Shown: positions 16,376 through 24,751, numbered from the stretch's first letter. The stretch is 35,667 nt of DNA from an uncultured Clostridia bacterium (GCA_947383835.1 CANDEV010000026.1:1-35667), one strand, 5' to 3'. Program-made: numbers and translations. The notes: generated by a model from the sequence alone, not told the origin.

Positions 16376-16404
16376 ATTATAACATTTATTGAAAAATTTG
16401 TCAA
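16376..16404 (-). promoter_or_regulatory. Consensus promoter of the NSS transporter gene
   Basis: On the minus strand TTGACA (16404-16399) and TATAAT (16381-16376) are separated by 17 bases. The leader to the ATG is about 115 bases and includes repeat copy B. Confidence 0.85.
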
Positions 16405-16545
16405 GCATGGGAAGCAAATGTTTTTTCGGAAATTTCAGTTTTAAACGGTACAAATTAAAATTTAGCAGGCTGAGCCTGCACCCTTGATAGGGGGCTTGAT
16501 GTAATAAAATTCTATGACATTTATCTGTGGGGGTAGACATTCGCC

Positions 16546-16561
16546 GCGGGGCGTTCCCCGC
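16546..16561. other. G+C-rich hairpin upstream of the dehydrogenase promoter
   Basis: GCGGGG-cgtt-CCCCGC, a perfect 6-bp stem with a 4-base loop. No T-run follows on the plus strand. The interval 16405-16580 otherwise holds only a short GCAGGCTGAGCCTGC palindrome. Confidence 0.45.
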
Positions 16562-16584
16562 TAAATAAAAATTTGCCGTAATAC

Positions 16585-16613
16585 TTGAATTTTTTACATT
16601 TTTATGGTATAAT
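16585..16613 (+). promoter_or_regulatory. Promoter of the dehydrogenase-proB gene group
   Basis: TTGAAT at 16585-16590 and TATAAT at 16608-16613 with a 17-base spacer. The leader to ATG 16654 is about 35 bases. Confidence 0.82.
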
Positions 16614-16653
16614 AAAATGGTATTTTTGTAAATTGTATTTTAGGAGAGAAAAA

Positions 16654-17604
16654 ATGAAAATTGCTATACTTGAAGCAAAAACTGTTTCAAAGGGCGACGT
16701 TCCCTTTGAGGAAATATATCGCCTGGGCGAAGTTGCCGAATACCCTCTTACCGCTGCCGAGGACGTTATTAAAAATATCGGGGACGCGGAAGCCGTGCTC
16801 TGCAACAAGACTGTGTTTGACGAAAAAGTACTTCGGGCTTGCCCCAATTTAAAATATATCGGGCTTTGCGCCACAGGCTACAATAATATCGACCTTAAGA
16901 CCTGCAATGAACTGGGAATAACTGTATGCAATGTTCCCGCTTACTCTACTGCGGCGGTGGCGCAGCAGGTATTTTCCTTTATTCTGCATTTTGCCAGCAA
17001 GACGTCGAAATACAACAAATTTGTCAAGCAGGGCGGTTGGATAAAGTCAGAGACATTTTCCGACTTTGTGTACCCTATCCAGGAGCTTGCGGGCAAGACT
17101 ATAGGCATAATCGGGTACGGCTCTATCGGGCGCAAGGTCGCAAAGATTGCCCATGCGTTTGACATGAAAGTTATTGTCAACACCCGTACTGCAAGACAGG
17201 ACAGTTCCGTTAAATTTGTAAGCATAAAGGAGCTTTTTTCACAGTCGGACGTTATTACCGCGCACTGCCCCCTCAATGCCGAAACGGAAAATCTGATATG
17301 CAGGGAAAATCTTGAATACTGCAAGCAGACTTGTGTTATCATAAATACAAGCCGCGGCGCGGTTGTGAACGAGCAGGACTTGGCGGACGCGCTTAACAGC
17401 GAAAGAATATCGGGCGCGGCTCTGGACGTACTCTGCGAAGAGCCTATGAGCGAAAACAACCCGTTGCTTACGGCAAAAAATTGTATCATTACACCGCACA
17501 TCTCATGGGCTGCTCTGGAGACAAGACAGCGGCTCGTAAAGATCGCTGCGGAAAATCTGTCCGCATATATTGCGGGAAAACCGATAAACGTTGTTTCGGA
17601 ATAA
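16654..17604 (+). CDS. D-isomer-specific 2-hydroxyacid dehydrogenase
   Basis: 316 residues from ATG 16654 with TAGGAGAG upstream; the longer frame begins in the promoter and is rejected. The family reduces 2-oxo acids with NAD(P)H. Seen: an N-terminal substrate domain, the nucleotide motif GKTIGIIGYGSIGRKVAKIA (about 145-165), the catalytic Arg in NTSRGAVVNEQDLADAL, Glu in ALDVLCEEP and His in ITPHISWA. It is most like glycerate dehydrogenase or hydroxypyruvate reductase (about 320 residues, no ACT domain), but the substrate is inferred. It is 18 bases before proB and likely in one operon with it. The link to proline synthesis is not obvious. Confidence 0.92.
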   Translation: MKIAILEAKTVSKGDVPFEEIYRLGEVAEYPLTAAEDVIKNIGDAEAVLCNKTVFDEKVLRACPNLKYIGLCATGYNNIDLKTCNELGITVCNVPAYSTAAVAQQVFSFILHFASKTSKYNKFVKQGGWIKSETFSDFVYPIQELAGKTIGIIGYGSIGRKVAKIAHAFDMKVIVNTRTARQDSSVKFVSIKELFSQSDVITAHCPLNAETENLICRENLEYCKQTCVIINTSRGAVVNEQDLADALNSERISGAALDVLCEEPMSENNPLLTAKNCIITPHISWAALETRQRLVKIAAENLSAYIAGKPINVVSE

Positions 17605-17622
17605 ATTTGAAAGGTACTTTTT

Positions 17623-18417
17623 ATGTTTGATATTAAAGAAAAGAAAAGAATAGTGGTAAAACTTGGCACGTCCACCCTTACCCACAAAACAGGCAGGCTG
17701 AACATCAGAAGAATGGAAAAGCTTGTAAAAACGCTGGCGGACTTGCAGAACAGCGGCAAAGAAATAATCCTCGTTTCATCGGGGGCTATCGGTTTGGGAA
17801 TGTCCAAAATGGGTTTGCAGCAGCGTCCCAAGGAGACTACCATGAAGCAAGCCTGCGCCGCCGTGGGACAGTGCGAGCTTATGTATATGTATGACAAGCT
17901 TTTCGGAGAGTACAACCTCACCGTTGCACAGATACTGCTGACAAAATATACTCTGGATACACCGCGCAAAAACAACGTTGAGAACACATTCAAGAAGCTT
18001 ATTGAGTACAACATTATCCCCGTTGTGAACGAAAACGACACGGTTGCCATAGACGAGCTGGAGCTGGAATTCGGCGAGAATGACAGCCTTGCGGCTTATG
18101 TGGGAATTTTCTGCGGGGCTGATATGCTGGTAATTCTTTCCGATATAGACGGACTTTTTGACAGCGATCCGAGGAGCGATCCGGAGGCAAAGATAATCCC
18201 AATGGTGAACGGTATTGATGACAATATCCGTTCTCTTGCGGGAGGAGCGGGTACAAGTCTCGGCTCCGGAGGAATGATAACCAAGATAAACGCTGCGGAG
18301 ATCGCAATGAACGCGGGAATTGATATGGCTATCCTCAACGGAAGAAATCCCTCGGTGCTGTACGACCTTTTTGACGGCAAACAGGTGGGAACAATATTTA
18401 CCAAGGCTGAGCCTTGA
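17623..18417 (+). CDS. proB: Glutamate 5-kinase, without PUA domain
   Basis: 264 residues; GAAAGG lies 9 bases before ATG 17623. First step of proline synthesis: glutamate plus ATP gives glutamyl 5-phosphate, used by proA downstream. The amino-acid kinase fold shows VVKLGTSTLT, ILVSSGAIGLGM, VVNENDTVAIDELE, FGENDSLAAYVG, ILSDIDGLFDSDPRSDP and SGGMITKINAAEIA. The protein ends with the kinase domain; the C-terminal PUA domain of the ~370-residue E. coli type is missing, as in other short ProB proteins. 120 bases separate it from proA, with no obvious terminator. Confidence 0.95.
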   Translation: MFDIKEKKRIVVKLGTSTLTHKTGRLNIRRMEKLVKTLADLQNSGKEIILVSSGAIGLGMSKMGLQQRPKETTMKQACAAVGQCELMYMYDKLFGEYNLTVAQILLTKYTLDTPRKNNVENTFKKLIEYNIIPVVNENDTVAIDELELEFGENDSLAAYVGIFCGADMLVILSDIDGLFDSDPRSDPEAKIIPMVNGIDDNIRSLAGGAGTSLGSGGMITKINAAEIAMNAGIDMAILNGRNPSVLYDLFDGKQVGTIFTKAEP

Positions 18418-18537
18418 TCCTTTTCACCTCCAATGTTAAATATATCGGATTTTTATTTTGTTTAACCCCCTCAAGTGGGCGGGTGAGAAACTGTATATAT
18501 GTTTCTATTCCGTAATTTTAAAAAAAGGAATGATTTT

Positions 18538-19785
18538 ATGACTTATATTGAAATCCTCGGCGCGAACGCAAAGGCTTCCGAAAAGGCTATGCGGTGCGCT
18601 TCAACCGAGCAGAAAAATAATGCTCTGGCGGCGATAGAGACGGCTCTTAACGAGAACGTGGAAAAGATACTTGCGGCAAACTCACTTGACCTTGAAGCCG
18701 CAGTTAAGAACGGCATGTCAGCGTCTTTGCAGGACAGACTCCGTCTTACGGCGGAGCGGGTAAAGGGCATTGCCGACGGCGTCGCGGACGTTATCAAGCT
18801 TGAAGACCCTATCGGCTCTGCGGACAGCAGCTCGGTCCGCCCCAACGGTATGAGAATTACTAAAATTCGAGTACCTCTCGGTACTATAGGTATCATCTTT
18901 GAAGCCCGTCCCAACGTGACCGTGGACGCTGCCGCGCTTTGCCTTAAAACGGGAAATACCGTCATTTTAAGGGGCGGCAAGGAGGCTTACAATTCCAATA
19001 AATGCCTTTGTGAAATTATGCGCGAAGCTATCGAAAAAAGCGGTCTGCCTGCGGACGTGGTTCAGTTTGTGGACGATACCACCCGCGAAGTCACAACGCA
19101 GCTTATGCGGTGCAATAAATATCTTGACGTGCTTATACCACGCGGCGGCGGCGGACTTATCCGCGCGGTCAAGGAAAACGCCACAGTCCCCGTAATAGAA
19201 ACGGGCGTGGGAAACTGCCATGTTTACGCGGACGAGTCCGCCGACCTTGAAATGGCGGTGAATATAGTTGACAACGGCAAGACCCAGCGTCCCTCGGTCT
19301 GCAACGCTATAGAGACTTTTTTGGTGCATGAAAAAATTGCCGAAAAGCTTCTGCCCGCGGTAAAGGCTCGGCTTGACGAACACAACGTGGAAATTCGCGG
19401 CTGTGAAAGGACTGCAGCTATTCTGGGGGACTGTGTTGTTCCCGCTTCAGAGGAAGATTACGCCACGGAATTTGGGGATTATATAATATCCGTAAAGGTA
19501 GTTTCGGATATTGACGAGGCGATTGAGCATATTTCAAAATACACTACGGGGCACAGCGAATGTATTGTAACAAACTCGCTTGCCAATGCGGAAAAATTCA
19601 AGAACGAGATAGATGCGGCAGCGGTTTATGTAAACGCTTCCACACGTTTTACGGACGGAGGAATGTTCGGTTTCGGCGCGGAAATCGGAATTTCCACTCA
19701 GAAGCTCCACGCGCGGGGACCTATGGGGCTGCGTGAGCTTACATCAATGAAATATCTTATTGACGGAAGCGGTCAGATACGCTGA
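18538..19785 (+). CDS. proA: Gamma-glutamyl phosphate reductase
   Basis: 415 residues from ATG 18538, AAAGGAA just upstream; a longer frame from 18499 lacks a ribosome site. It reduces glutamyl 5-phosphate with NADPH to glutamate semialdehyde, the second step of proline synthesis. The aldehyde dehydrogenase fold shows KIRVPLGTIGIIFEARPNVT, TGNTVILRGGKEA, DVLIPRGGGGLI, VIETGVGNCHVYAD, the catalytic Cys (about 255) in QRPSVCNAIET, and GHSECIVTN plus RFTDGGMFGFGAEIGIST. Length is normal for the family. Pairs with proB directly upstream; 40 bases before the next gene. Confidence 0.97.
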   Translation: MTYIEILGANAKASEKAMRCASTEQKNNALAAIETALNENVEKILAANSLDLEAAVKNGMSASLQDRLRLTAERVKGIADGVADVIKLEDPIGSADSSSVRPNGMRITKIRVPLGTIGIIFEARPNVTVDAAALCLKTGNTVILRGGKEAYNSNKCLCEIMREAIEKSGLPADVVQFVDDTTREVTTQLMRCNKYLDVLIPRGGGGLIRAVKENATVPVIETGVGNCHVYADESADLEMAVNIVDNGKTQRPSVCNAIETFLVHEKIAEKLLPAVKARLDEHNVEIRGCERTAAILGDCVVPASEEDYATEFGDYIISVKVVSDIDEAIEHISKYTTGHSECIVTNSLANAEKFKNEIDAAAVYVNASTRFTDGGMFGFGAEIGISTQKLHARGPMGLRELTSMKYLIDGSGQIR

Positions 19786-19825
19786 AAAATTTTCTTTGAA
19801 AATTTCTGAAAGGACGTATTTAAAA

Positions 19826-20803
19826 ATGAGCGATGATAAGAAAAACTTTTTTGATTACGACAACTACGTGCAGAGCAGCTTGAGCAAGATCAAAAATGCA
19901 AGCAGGAACAAGGGCGGTAAACCCAATACCCAAAAGCAGAAGCCTGCTAAGCTTGTGCCGGCGGGGGAGCAGGATAAGTCCGCCGAAAAGCCTAAGCCCA
20001 AGAAAAAGGCGGTAGAGCGGGATCTTGCCGTTGAAAACATAAAGAAGATGTTCGGAGAAGCTCTTGACGAAAGCAAGGAGGAGCTGGCGGAATTTGCCGA
20101 GGATCAGACTGTCCCGGACGCTCCCATAGCCAATCCCGAAGGACTGCGGCGCAAGCTTTATATGATATTCGGAATAGTTATCTCACTGCTGGCTATAGTG
20201 GGGCTTATTTCCACAGTTAGCTTTGCGGTGGAAAAGGTAAAAGCTTTTGCGGACAACACACAGCAGAAAAACGAGTTCGCGAAATTTATATATCCTATTG
20301 TAATTTGCGACCCTGCGCCGTTTGATCAGACGGTGAAGCTCCGCAGCGACACCATGATAACGGCGGCGATATGGGACATAATTTTGTATGAGGACAAAAG
20401 CAAGTACGATGCCGACTTTGATATGATGATCGTCCCGGAGGTGGACGTTGAACAGCACGGTACAAAGCTTTTCGGAAACGGTCTCAGCTTTGAACATGAA
20501 TCCATTCTCGGTTCAGGAGTTCAGTTTTATTATGATGAAAGCATAAAGTCCTACAGAGTACCGTCCAATCCGAAATATTTCACATATTCACCCTTTATTG
20601 AGGACGTTTCAAGGGTAGGCGAGCGGTACACTCTTACGGTGGGGTACGTATCGCCCACACCCGCATGGCTCACGCTTACATCGGACGACGCTCCCGAGCC
20701 CGAAAAGTACGTTGAATATGTGGTCTCAAAGCGCGGCAATGAAATGACTCTTGTTGCGATACAAGAATCGGAGCTGAAAGTCGAATCACCGCACGGGCTG
20801 TAA
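19826..20803 (+). CDS. Single-span membrane protein of unknown function
   Basis: 325 residues from ATG 19826, GAAAGGACG 10 bases upstream. The first ~115 residues are soluble and Lys-rich (KNKGGKPNTQKQKP-like stretch, then PKPKKKAVERD), so probably cytoplasmic. A membrane helix (MIFGIVISLLAIVGLISTVSF, about 134-154) follows, then an extracytoplasmic domain of ~170 residues with FAKFIYPIVICDPAPFDQ, SRVGERYTLTVGYVSP and a C-terminal YVVSKRGNEMTLVAIQESEL. I recognise no family with certainty. It follows proA on the same strand and may share its transcript. Confidence 0.8.
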   Translation: MSDDKKNFFDYDNYVQSSLSKIKNASRNKGGKPNTQKQKPAKLVPAGEQDKSAEKPKPKKKAVERDLAVENIKKMFGEALDESKEELAEFAEDQTVPDAPIANPEGLRRKLYMIFGIVISLLAIVGLISTVSFAVEKVKAFADNTQQKNEFAKFIYPIVICDPAPFDQTVKLRSDTMITAAIWDIILYEDKSKYDADFDMMIVPEVDVEQHGTKLFGNGLSFEHESILGSGVQFYYDESIKSYRVPSNPKYFTYSPFIEDVSRVGERYTLTVGYVSPTPAWLTLTSDDAPEPEKYVEYVVSKRGNEMTLVAIQESELKVESPHGL

Positions 20804-20817
20804 AAAAGGAAGTGCTT

Positions 20818-20919
20818 ATGAAAAAATACACAATAATCGGCAGGGTGCTATTGATCGGCGAATACGTCCCCGATTGGATAAGAAGCTTCAAAATTATCAT
20901 GGAGAATGAAATGCTATGA
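20818..20919 (+). CDS. 33-residue ORF coupled to ybaK
   Basis: AAAAAGGAAG precedes ATG 20818 by 6-8 bases. The product begins MKKYTIIGRVLLIGEYVPDW and ends in ENEML. Its stop overlaps the ybaK start as ATGA (20916-20919), the usual form of translational coupling, and ybaK has no strong ribosome site of its own beyond GGAGAATGAA inside this ORF. So it may be a real small protein or simply a leader that brings ribosomes to ybaK. No conserved domain is recognisable. Confidence 0.45.
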   Translation: MKKYTIIGRVLLIGEYVPDWIRSFKIIMENEML

Positions 20920-21386
20920 ACAAAACAAATGCGGTGCGGCTTTTGGAGGCGGCCGGGATATCGTTTAAAACGGCGGAATATGATGTGGACGAAAGCGACC
21001 TGTCGGGCGTTCATGCGGCAGAAGCTTTGGGACAGCCCCCTGAACAGGTTTTCAAGACACTTGTGCTGAAGGGCGATAAGTCGGGGTACTTCGTGTGCTG
21101 CATTCCGGTGGCGGAGGAGCTTGACTTGAAAAAAGCCGCTAAGGTAAGCGGCAACAAAAAATGCGAAATGCTTCACGTCAAGGACTTACTCGGTGTAACG
21201 GGGTACGTCCGCGGAGGCTGTTCACCTGTGGGAATGAAGAAAAAATTCCCCACCTATATTGACGAGACCGCCCTGCTTTTTGAGGTAATAGCGGTCAGCG
21301 CCGGAGTCCGCGGAATGCAGGTGATACTTGACCCCGAGGCGCTGGGGAAATTTACAGAGGCGGAATTTTTGGATATTACTGTATGA
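20916..21386 (+). CDS. ybaK: Cys-tRNA(Pro) deacylase, YbaK/EbsC family
   Basis: 156 residues, the usual family length. YbaK-type proteins hydrolyse Cys-tRNA(Pro), a charging error of prolyl-tRNA synthetase. Seen: HAAEALGQPPEQVFKTLVLKGD with the conserved Lys of the editing fold, CCIPVAEELDLKKAAKVSG, and GYVRGGCSPVGMKKKFPTYID with the G-x-x-S-P-x-G loop. Its start overlaps the stop of a 33-residue ORF. A short hairpin (GGATCGCGGCGATCC, 21391-21405) follows and may be a weak terminator before the chemoreceptor gene. Confidence 0.93.
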   Translation: MNKTNAVRLLEAAGISFKTAEYDVDESDLSGVHAAEALGQPPEQVFKTLVLKGDKSGYFVCCIPVAEELDLKKAAKVSGNKKCEMLHVKDLLGVTGYVRGGCSPVGMKKKFPTYIDETALLFEVIAVSAGVRGMQVILDPEALGKFTEAEFLDITV

Positions 21387-21442
21387 CCGGGATCGCGGCG
21401 ATCCGTTAAAATAATTTAATTCAAAATCAAGGAGGAGTTTTT

Positions 21443-22813
21443 ATGTCTTTTTTCGGCAAAGCTGCTGCAAGCAAGCCGGCAACAGAAAAAATGGTGAGAC
21501 TACATATTATTATAGTATTTCTCGTGTGCCTTGTGTTCGGAATTATCAATATTATTTCGGGAACGGTTATGCTGGGAATTATTATCGCGGCTTTGGGACT
21601 GATCACGGCTGCACTTTCTTATACCGTACTGGCAAAGGCTTCCACAACTGTAAGGGGTACGGTAATTTCACAGATCCAGCTTATAATTATTATAGTAATG
21701 TCGGCAATGAAGCACGAAATGCACGGTATGTTCCCGCTTATGGCGGCTTCAATGGCTATTGCGGCAATATATTACAGCAAGAAAAATCTTTTTGCAAGCT
21801 GGGTGATCATGGACGCGGCAGGTATTTTGGGACTTGCTTTTAACGACTTTTTTTACGGCGGAGAAAGTCTCGAATTTATTGTAAAGGGACTTCTGGGACT
21901 TAATATCTGCGCAGCTTTGATAGTATACCTTGTGGATTGCAGTCTTAACTATATAAAGGATTCGGAGGATTCCGCAGGCGAAGCAAACACCCTTGTTATC
22001 AAGGTTCGGGAGCAGGCCGACGGCAGTCAGCGTCTTGTTAAGCAGCAAAAGGACGTTGTGGAAAAAATTGCAAAGATATCCGAGGACGTAAGCAATTCCG
22101 CAACGCTTATGAACGATATTGCGGAGCGTATCAGCAACGCGGCGGCGGAGCAGGAGCGCACCATAACTCAAATTGCCGACGATATTACAAAAATATCCAA
22201 CGAAACGCAGCACAGCTTTAATGAATCCTCTCAGGTATCGGAGGCTGCCGGAAAGAGCTCCGAAATGATCCTTGAAAACAACGAGGAGATGCAGCATATG
22301 CTGACCGCTATGTCGGATATAAGCGACTCTTCCAAAAAAATCGAAAGTATTATAAAAACCATAGAGGATATTGCGTTCCAGACAAATATCCTTGCGCTGA
22401 ACGCGGCTGTTGAGGCGGCTCGCGCGGGAGCTGCTGGCAAGGGCTTTGCGGTAGTTGCCGACGAGGTCAGAAATCTTGCAACAAAAAGCGCAGAGGCAGC
22501 AAACAGCACGTCGGCGCTGATAAAAAGCTCTCTTGCCGCCGTTGAAAACGGCATGAGGATAGCTAATGATACGGCGGAGCGCATGAGCGGAGTCATAGAA
22601 TTTTCGGAGGAAAGCGCAAAGCACGCGGGAATAATCACAACGCTCACGGGAAATCAGGTAGAGGCGATCGCATCGGTAAAGGAAATGATCGGTCAGATAT
22701 CACAGGTGGTCGCTCAGAATGTGCAGACCTCTGTGGAGAGTATGGAGATAGCGCGCTCGGTTGCGGACGAGGTTTCGCGCATGGAGGAAATTGTCAGCGA
22801 ATTTCGTATTTAA
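21443..22813 (+). CDS. Methyl-accepting chemotaxis protein with multi-span N-terminus
   Basis: 456 residues; AAGGAGGAG lies 6 bases before ATG 21443. The first ~175 residues carry five or six membrane spans (first IIIVFLVCLVFGIINII, last ICAALIVYLVDCSL) with short loops, so there is no large external ligand domain and no clear HAMP domain. The rest is the cytoplasmic signalling coiled coil, with the tip FQTNILALNAAVEAARAG and GKGFAVVADEVRNLA that bind CheA and CheW. Role: a chemoreceptor sensing a membrane or internal signal. A CheW-like gene lies 2.5 kb away (25287), but no cheA is in the window. Confidence 0.93.
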   Translation: MSFFGKAAASKPATEKMVRLHIIIVFLVCLVFGIINIISGTVMLGIIIAALGLITAALSYTVLAKASTTVRGTVISQIQLIIIIVMSAMKHEMHGMFPLMAASMAIAAIYYSKKNLFASWVIMDAAGILGLAFNDFFYGGESLEFIVKGLLGLNICAALIVYLVDCSLNYIKDSEDSAGEANTLVIKVREQADGSQRLVKQQKDVVEKIAKISEDVSNSATLMNDIAERISNAAAEQERTITQIADDITKISNETQHSFNESSQVSEAAGKSSEMILENNEEMQHMLTAMSDISDSSKKIESIIKTIEDIAFQTNILALNAAVEAARAGAAGKGFAVVADEVRNLATKSAEAANSTSALIKSSLAAVENGMRIANDTAERMSGVIEFSEESAKHAGIITTLTGNQVEAIASVKEMIGQISQVVAQNVQTSVESMEIARSVADEVSRMEEIVSEFRI

Positions 22814-22822
22814 ACGCGGGTT

Positions 22823-23068
22823 TCACTTGGTTTTAAGGTCGTTTTGAAAATCGGCAAAGTCGTCCGTAAGAAGATCAAGCTTCCGCGCGTGATCTTCGGC
22901 GGCTTTTGCCATAAGACAAAACGCACTCTGAACGGTTTCAAAAGTAATTCCGTACTTTTCAAAGCTGTATGCTCCCGTTTGAATAAGTATCAAAAATTCG
23001 GTTATGGCTTTTGCGGTATCGACCTCATTTACAAGGTCGTCCCTTATTTCTCCTAAATCTTTTTTCAT
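22823..23068 (-). CDS. Small acidic helical protein, divergent from an RHH regulator
   Basis: 81 residues from ATG 23068, with GAAAGGAAAA 7-11 bases upstream on the minus strand. Composition is helical and charged (MKKDLGEIRDDLVNEVDTAK, then FCLMAKAAEDHARKLDLLTDDF); no domain recognised. It converges on the chemoreceptor, with stops only 9 bases apart. A good promoter (TTGATA, 17 bases, TATAAT) precedes it, with a palindromic operator filling the spacer, so it is very likely repressed by the neighbouring ribbon-helix-helix protein. A role with that regulator, such as a toxin-antitoxin-like pair, is only a possibility. Confidence 0.75.
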   Translation of the reverse strand: MKKDLGEIRDDLVNEVDTAKAITEFLILIQTGAYSFEKYGITFETVQSAFCLMAKAAEDHARKLDLLTDDFADFQNDLKTK

Positions 23069-23101
23069 GGGTAATTTTCCTTTCTGGTGGGGTTTGATTT
23101 A

Positions 23102-23208
23102 ATTATATCCTATTCGCACGAATATATCAATTGATAAATTAAACAAATATATTCGTGCGAATATGTGCATCTTGTGTATTCGCATGAATATACAAAATAT
23201 GTTATAAT
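23102..23208. promoter_or_regulatory. Divergent promoters with three palindromic operators
   Basis: Operators: TATTCGCACGAATA (23111-23124), ATATTCGTGCGAATAT (23149-23164) and TATTCGCATGAATA (23177-23190); the first two are perfect palindromes, the third has one mismatched arm base. The minus-strand promoter is TTGATA (23130-23125) and TATAAT (23107-23102), 17-base spacer, with operator 1 inside the spacer. The plus-strand promoter has TATAAT at 23203-23208, and operator 3 covers its -35 region. A repressor bound here would shut both promoters. The likely binder is the RHH protein encoded at 23232. Confidence 0.85.
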
Positions 23209-23231
23209 GAAAATGAACGGAGATGTAACTT

Positions 23232-23450
23232 ATGTCACCAATCAGCAAGGCACAGCAAAAAGCTGTGCACAAGTATGTAAAAAACAATTACGACAGAGTT
23301 AATTTGACTGTTTACAAGGGTTATAAAGACAAAATAAGGCTTCACGCAGAAAAGTACGGCGAGACCATTAACGGGTTCATAAACAGAGCTATCGCCGAAA
23401 CTATGGAGCGGGAAGGCGAGCCTTTGCCTTGCCATAAGGATACAGAATAA
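23232..23450 (+). CDS. Ribbon-helix-helix DNA-binding protein, likely autorepressor
   Basis: 72 residues from ATG 23232. The ribosome site is GGAG, about 12 bases upstream (AACGGAGATGTAAC). After a short Lys/Gln-rich N-terminus comes a beta strand (DRVNLTVYKGYKDKI) and two helices (IRLHAEKYGETINGFINRAIAETMERE) in the pattern of Arc/CopG-type repressors, which bind palindromes as dimers. The three TATTCG operators directly upstream fit such a protein, so autorepression and control of the divergent 81-residue gene are inferred. ahcY begins 30 bases downstream and may share the transcript. Confidence 0.82.
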   Translation: MSPISKAQQKAVHKYVKNNYDRVNLTVYKGYKDKIRLHAEKYGETINGFINRAIAETMEREGEPLPCHKDTE

Positions 23451-23480
23451 ATTTTAATTTTAATATCGGAGGTAATCATT

Positions 23481-24725
23481 ATGTCAGAAATCAGAGATGT
23501 AAATTTGTGGGAAAGCGGTGAGACCAAGATACAATGGGTAAAGGGCAATATGCCCCTGCTCCGCGGTATCGAGGAGGAATTTGCCAAAGAAAAACCCTTT
23601 GCGGGTGTAAAGGTGGCTCTTTCGGTACACCTTGAAGCGAAAACGGCGTACCTGTGCCGAGTACTTGCGGCAGGCGGCGCGGAAATGTACGTTACAGGCA
23701 GCAATCCTCTCTCAACACAGGACGATGTTGCAGCGGCCCTCGTTCACGGCGGACTTAACGTTTTTGCATGGTACAACGCCACCGACGAGGAGTACCACCG
23801 ACACACCTCCAAGGTCATTGAAGCAGGTCCGAACATCATAATCGATGACGGCGGAGATTTAGTGAACCTTATCCACAACGAGTATCCAGAAAAGATAAAG
23901 GACGTTATAGGCGGCTGTGAGGAGACTACAACCGGCATTATCCGTCTTATCGCAATGGCTAAGGAGAACAAGCTCCAATTCCCCATGGTTTTGGTAAATA
24001 ATGCCGACTGCAAGCACCTTTTTGATAACCGTTACGGCACGGGTCAGTCCGTTTGGGACGGCATTAACCGTACCACAAATCTTATTGTTGCGGGCAAGAA
24101 CGTTGTTGTTGCGGGGTACGGCTGGTGCGGAAAAGGTGTTGCAATGCGCGCAAAGGGTCTGGGCGCAGAGGTCATTGTCACCGAAATTGACCCAATAAAG
24201 GCTATGGAGGCGGTCATGGACGGCTTCAAGGTAATGAAAATGACAGAAGCGGCAAAGGTCGGAGACTTTTTTGTAACAGTTACAGGCTGCCGCGACGTTA
24301 TCACCGAGGAAAGCTTTAATGTCATGAAAAACGGCGCGATATGCTGCAACGCCGGACATTTCGACGTTGAGGTGGACGTTGCAACACTGAAAAAAATTGC
24401 TGTGGAGAAAAAGACCGCGCGAAACAATATTCAAGGCTACAAGCTGAAAAACGGAAACTGGATATACGTTATTGCCGAGGGCAGACTGGTAAATCTTGCC
24501 GCGGGAGACGGTCACCCTGCGGAGATAATGGACATGAGCTTTGCTATTCAAGCGCTGTCCGCTCTGCACCTTGTTAAAAACAGGGGCAAGCTTACAGAAA
24601 AAATCATCGACGTGCCTAAGTACATCGACAAAGAGGTCGCTGAAAGAAAGATACGCTACTGGGGCATGGAGATAGACAAGCTTACCGATGTGCAGGAAAA
24701 ATATTTAAACAGTTGGGAAGCGTAA
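23481..24725 (+). CDS. ahcY: Adenosylhomocysteinase
   Basis: 414 residues; TCGGAGG lies 8-10 bases before ATG 23481. It splits S-adenosylhomocysteine, the by-product of methyl transfer, into adenosine and homocysteine. Seen: LSVHLEAKTAYLCRVLAAGG, YVTGSNPLSTQDDVAAAL, DDGGDLVNLIH, the NAD-binding motif VVVAGYGWCGKGVAMRAKGLGA, VTGCRDVITEESF and CCNAGHFDVEVD. The length is the short bacterial/archaeal type, without the ~40-residue insertion of some bacterial forms. It lies right after the RHH regulator gene, so control by the TATTCG operators is possible. No Pfs/LuxS gene is seen nearby. Confidence 0.96.
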   Translation: MSEIRDVNLWESGETKIQWVKGNMPLLRGIEEEFAKEKPFAGVKVALSVHLEAKTAYLCRVLAAGGAEMYVTGSNPLSTQDDVAAALVHGGLNVFAWYNATDEEYHRHTSKVIEAGPNIIIDDGGDLVNLIHNEYPEKIKDVIGGCEETTTGIIRLIAMAKENKLQFPMVLVNNADCKHLFDNRYGTGQSVWDGINRTTNLIVAGKNVVVAGYGWCGKGVAMRAKGLGAEVIVTEIDPIKAMEAVMDGFKVMKMTEAAKVGDFFVTVTGCRDVITEESFNVMKNGAICCNAGHFDVEVDVATLKKIAVEKKTARNNIQGYKLKNGNWIYVIAEGRLVNLAAGDGHPAEIMDMSFAIQALSALHLVKNRGKLTEKIIDVPKYIDKEVAERKIRYWGMEIDKLTDVQEKYLNSWEA

Positions 24726-24751
24726 GTCGAATCACTTTAATTTTAAAAAAA

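Noticed and set aside
16941..18050. Long minus-strand frame of 369 codons
   Set aside because: It lies antisense to the dehydrogenase and proB genes, whose motifs and ribosome sites are clear. Its composition (many Ser, Cys, Phe) is that of a complement shadow.
21749..22624. Minus-strand frame of 291 codons
   Set aside because: Antisense to the chemoreceptor; no ribosome site or motif, with codon-shadow composition.
22844..23056. 70-codon plus-strand frame after the chemoreceptor gene
   Set aside because: The opposite-strand gene has a ribosome site, a good promoter and an operator, so this frame is its shadow.
23859..24569. Minus-strand frame of 236 codons
   Set aside because: Antisense to ahcY, whose family motifs are complete.
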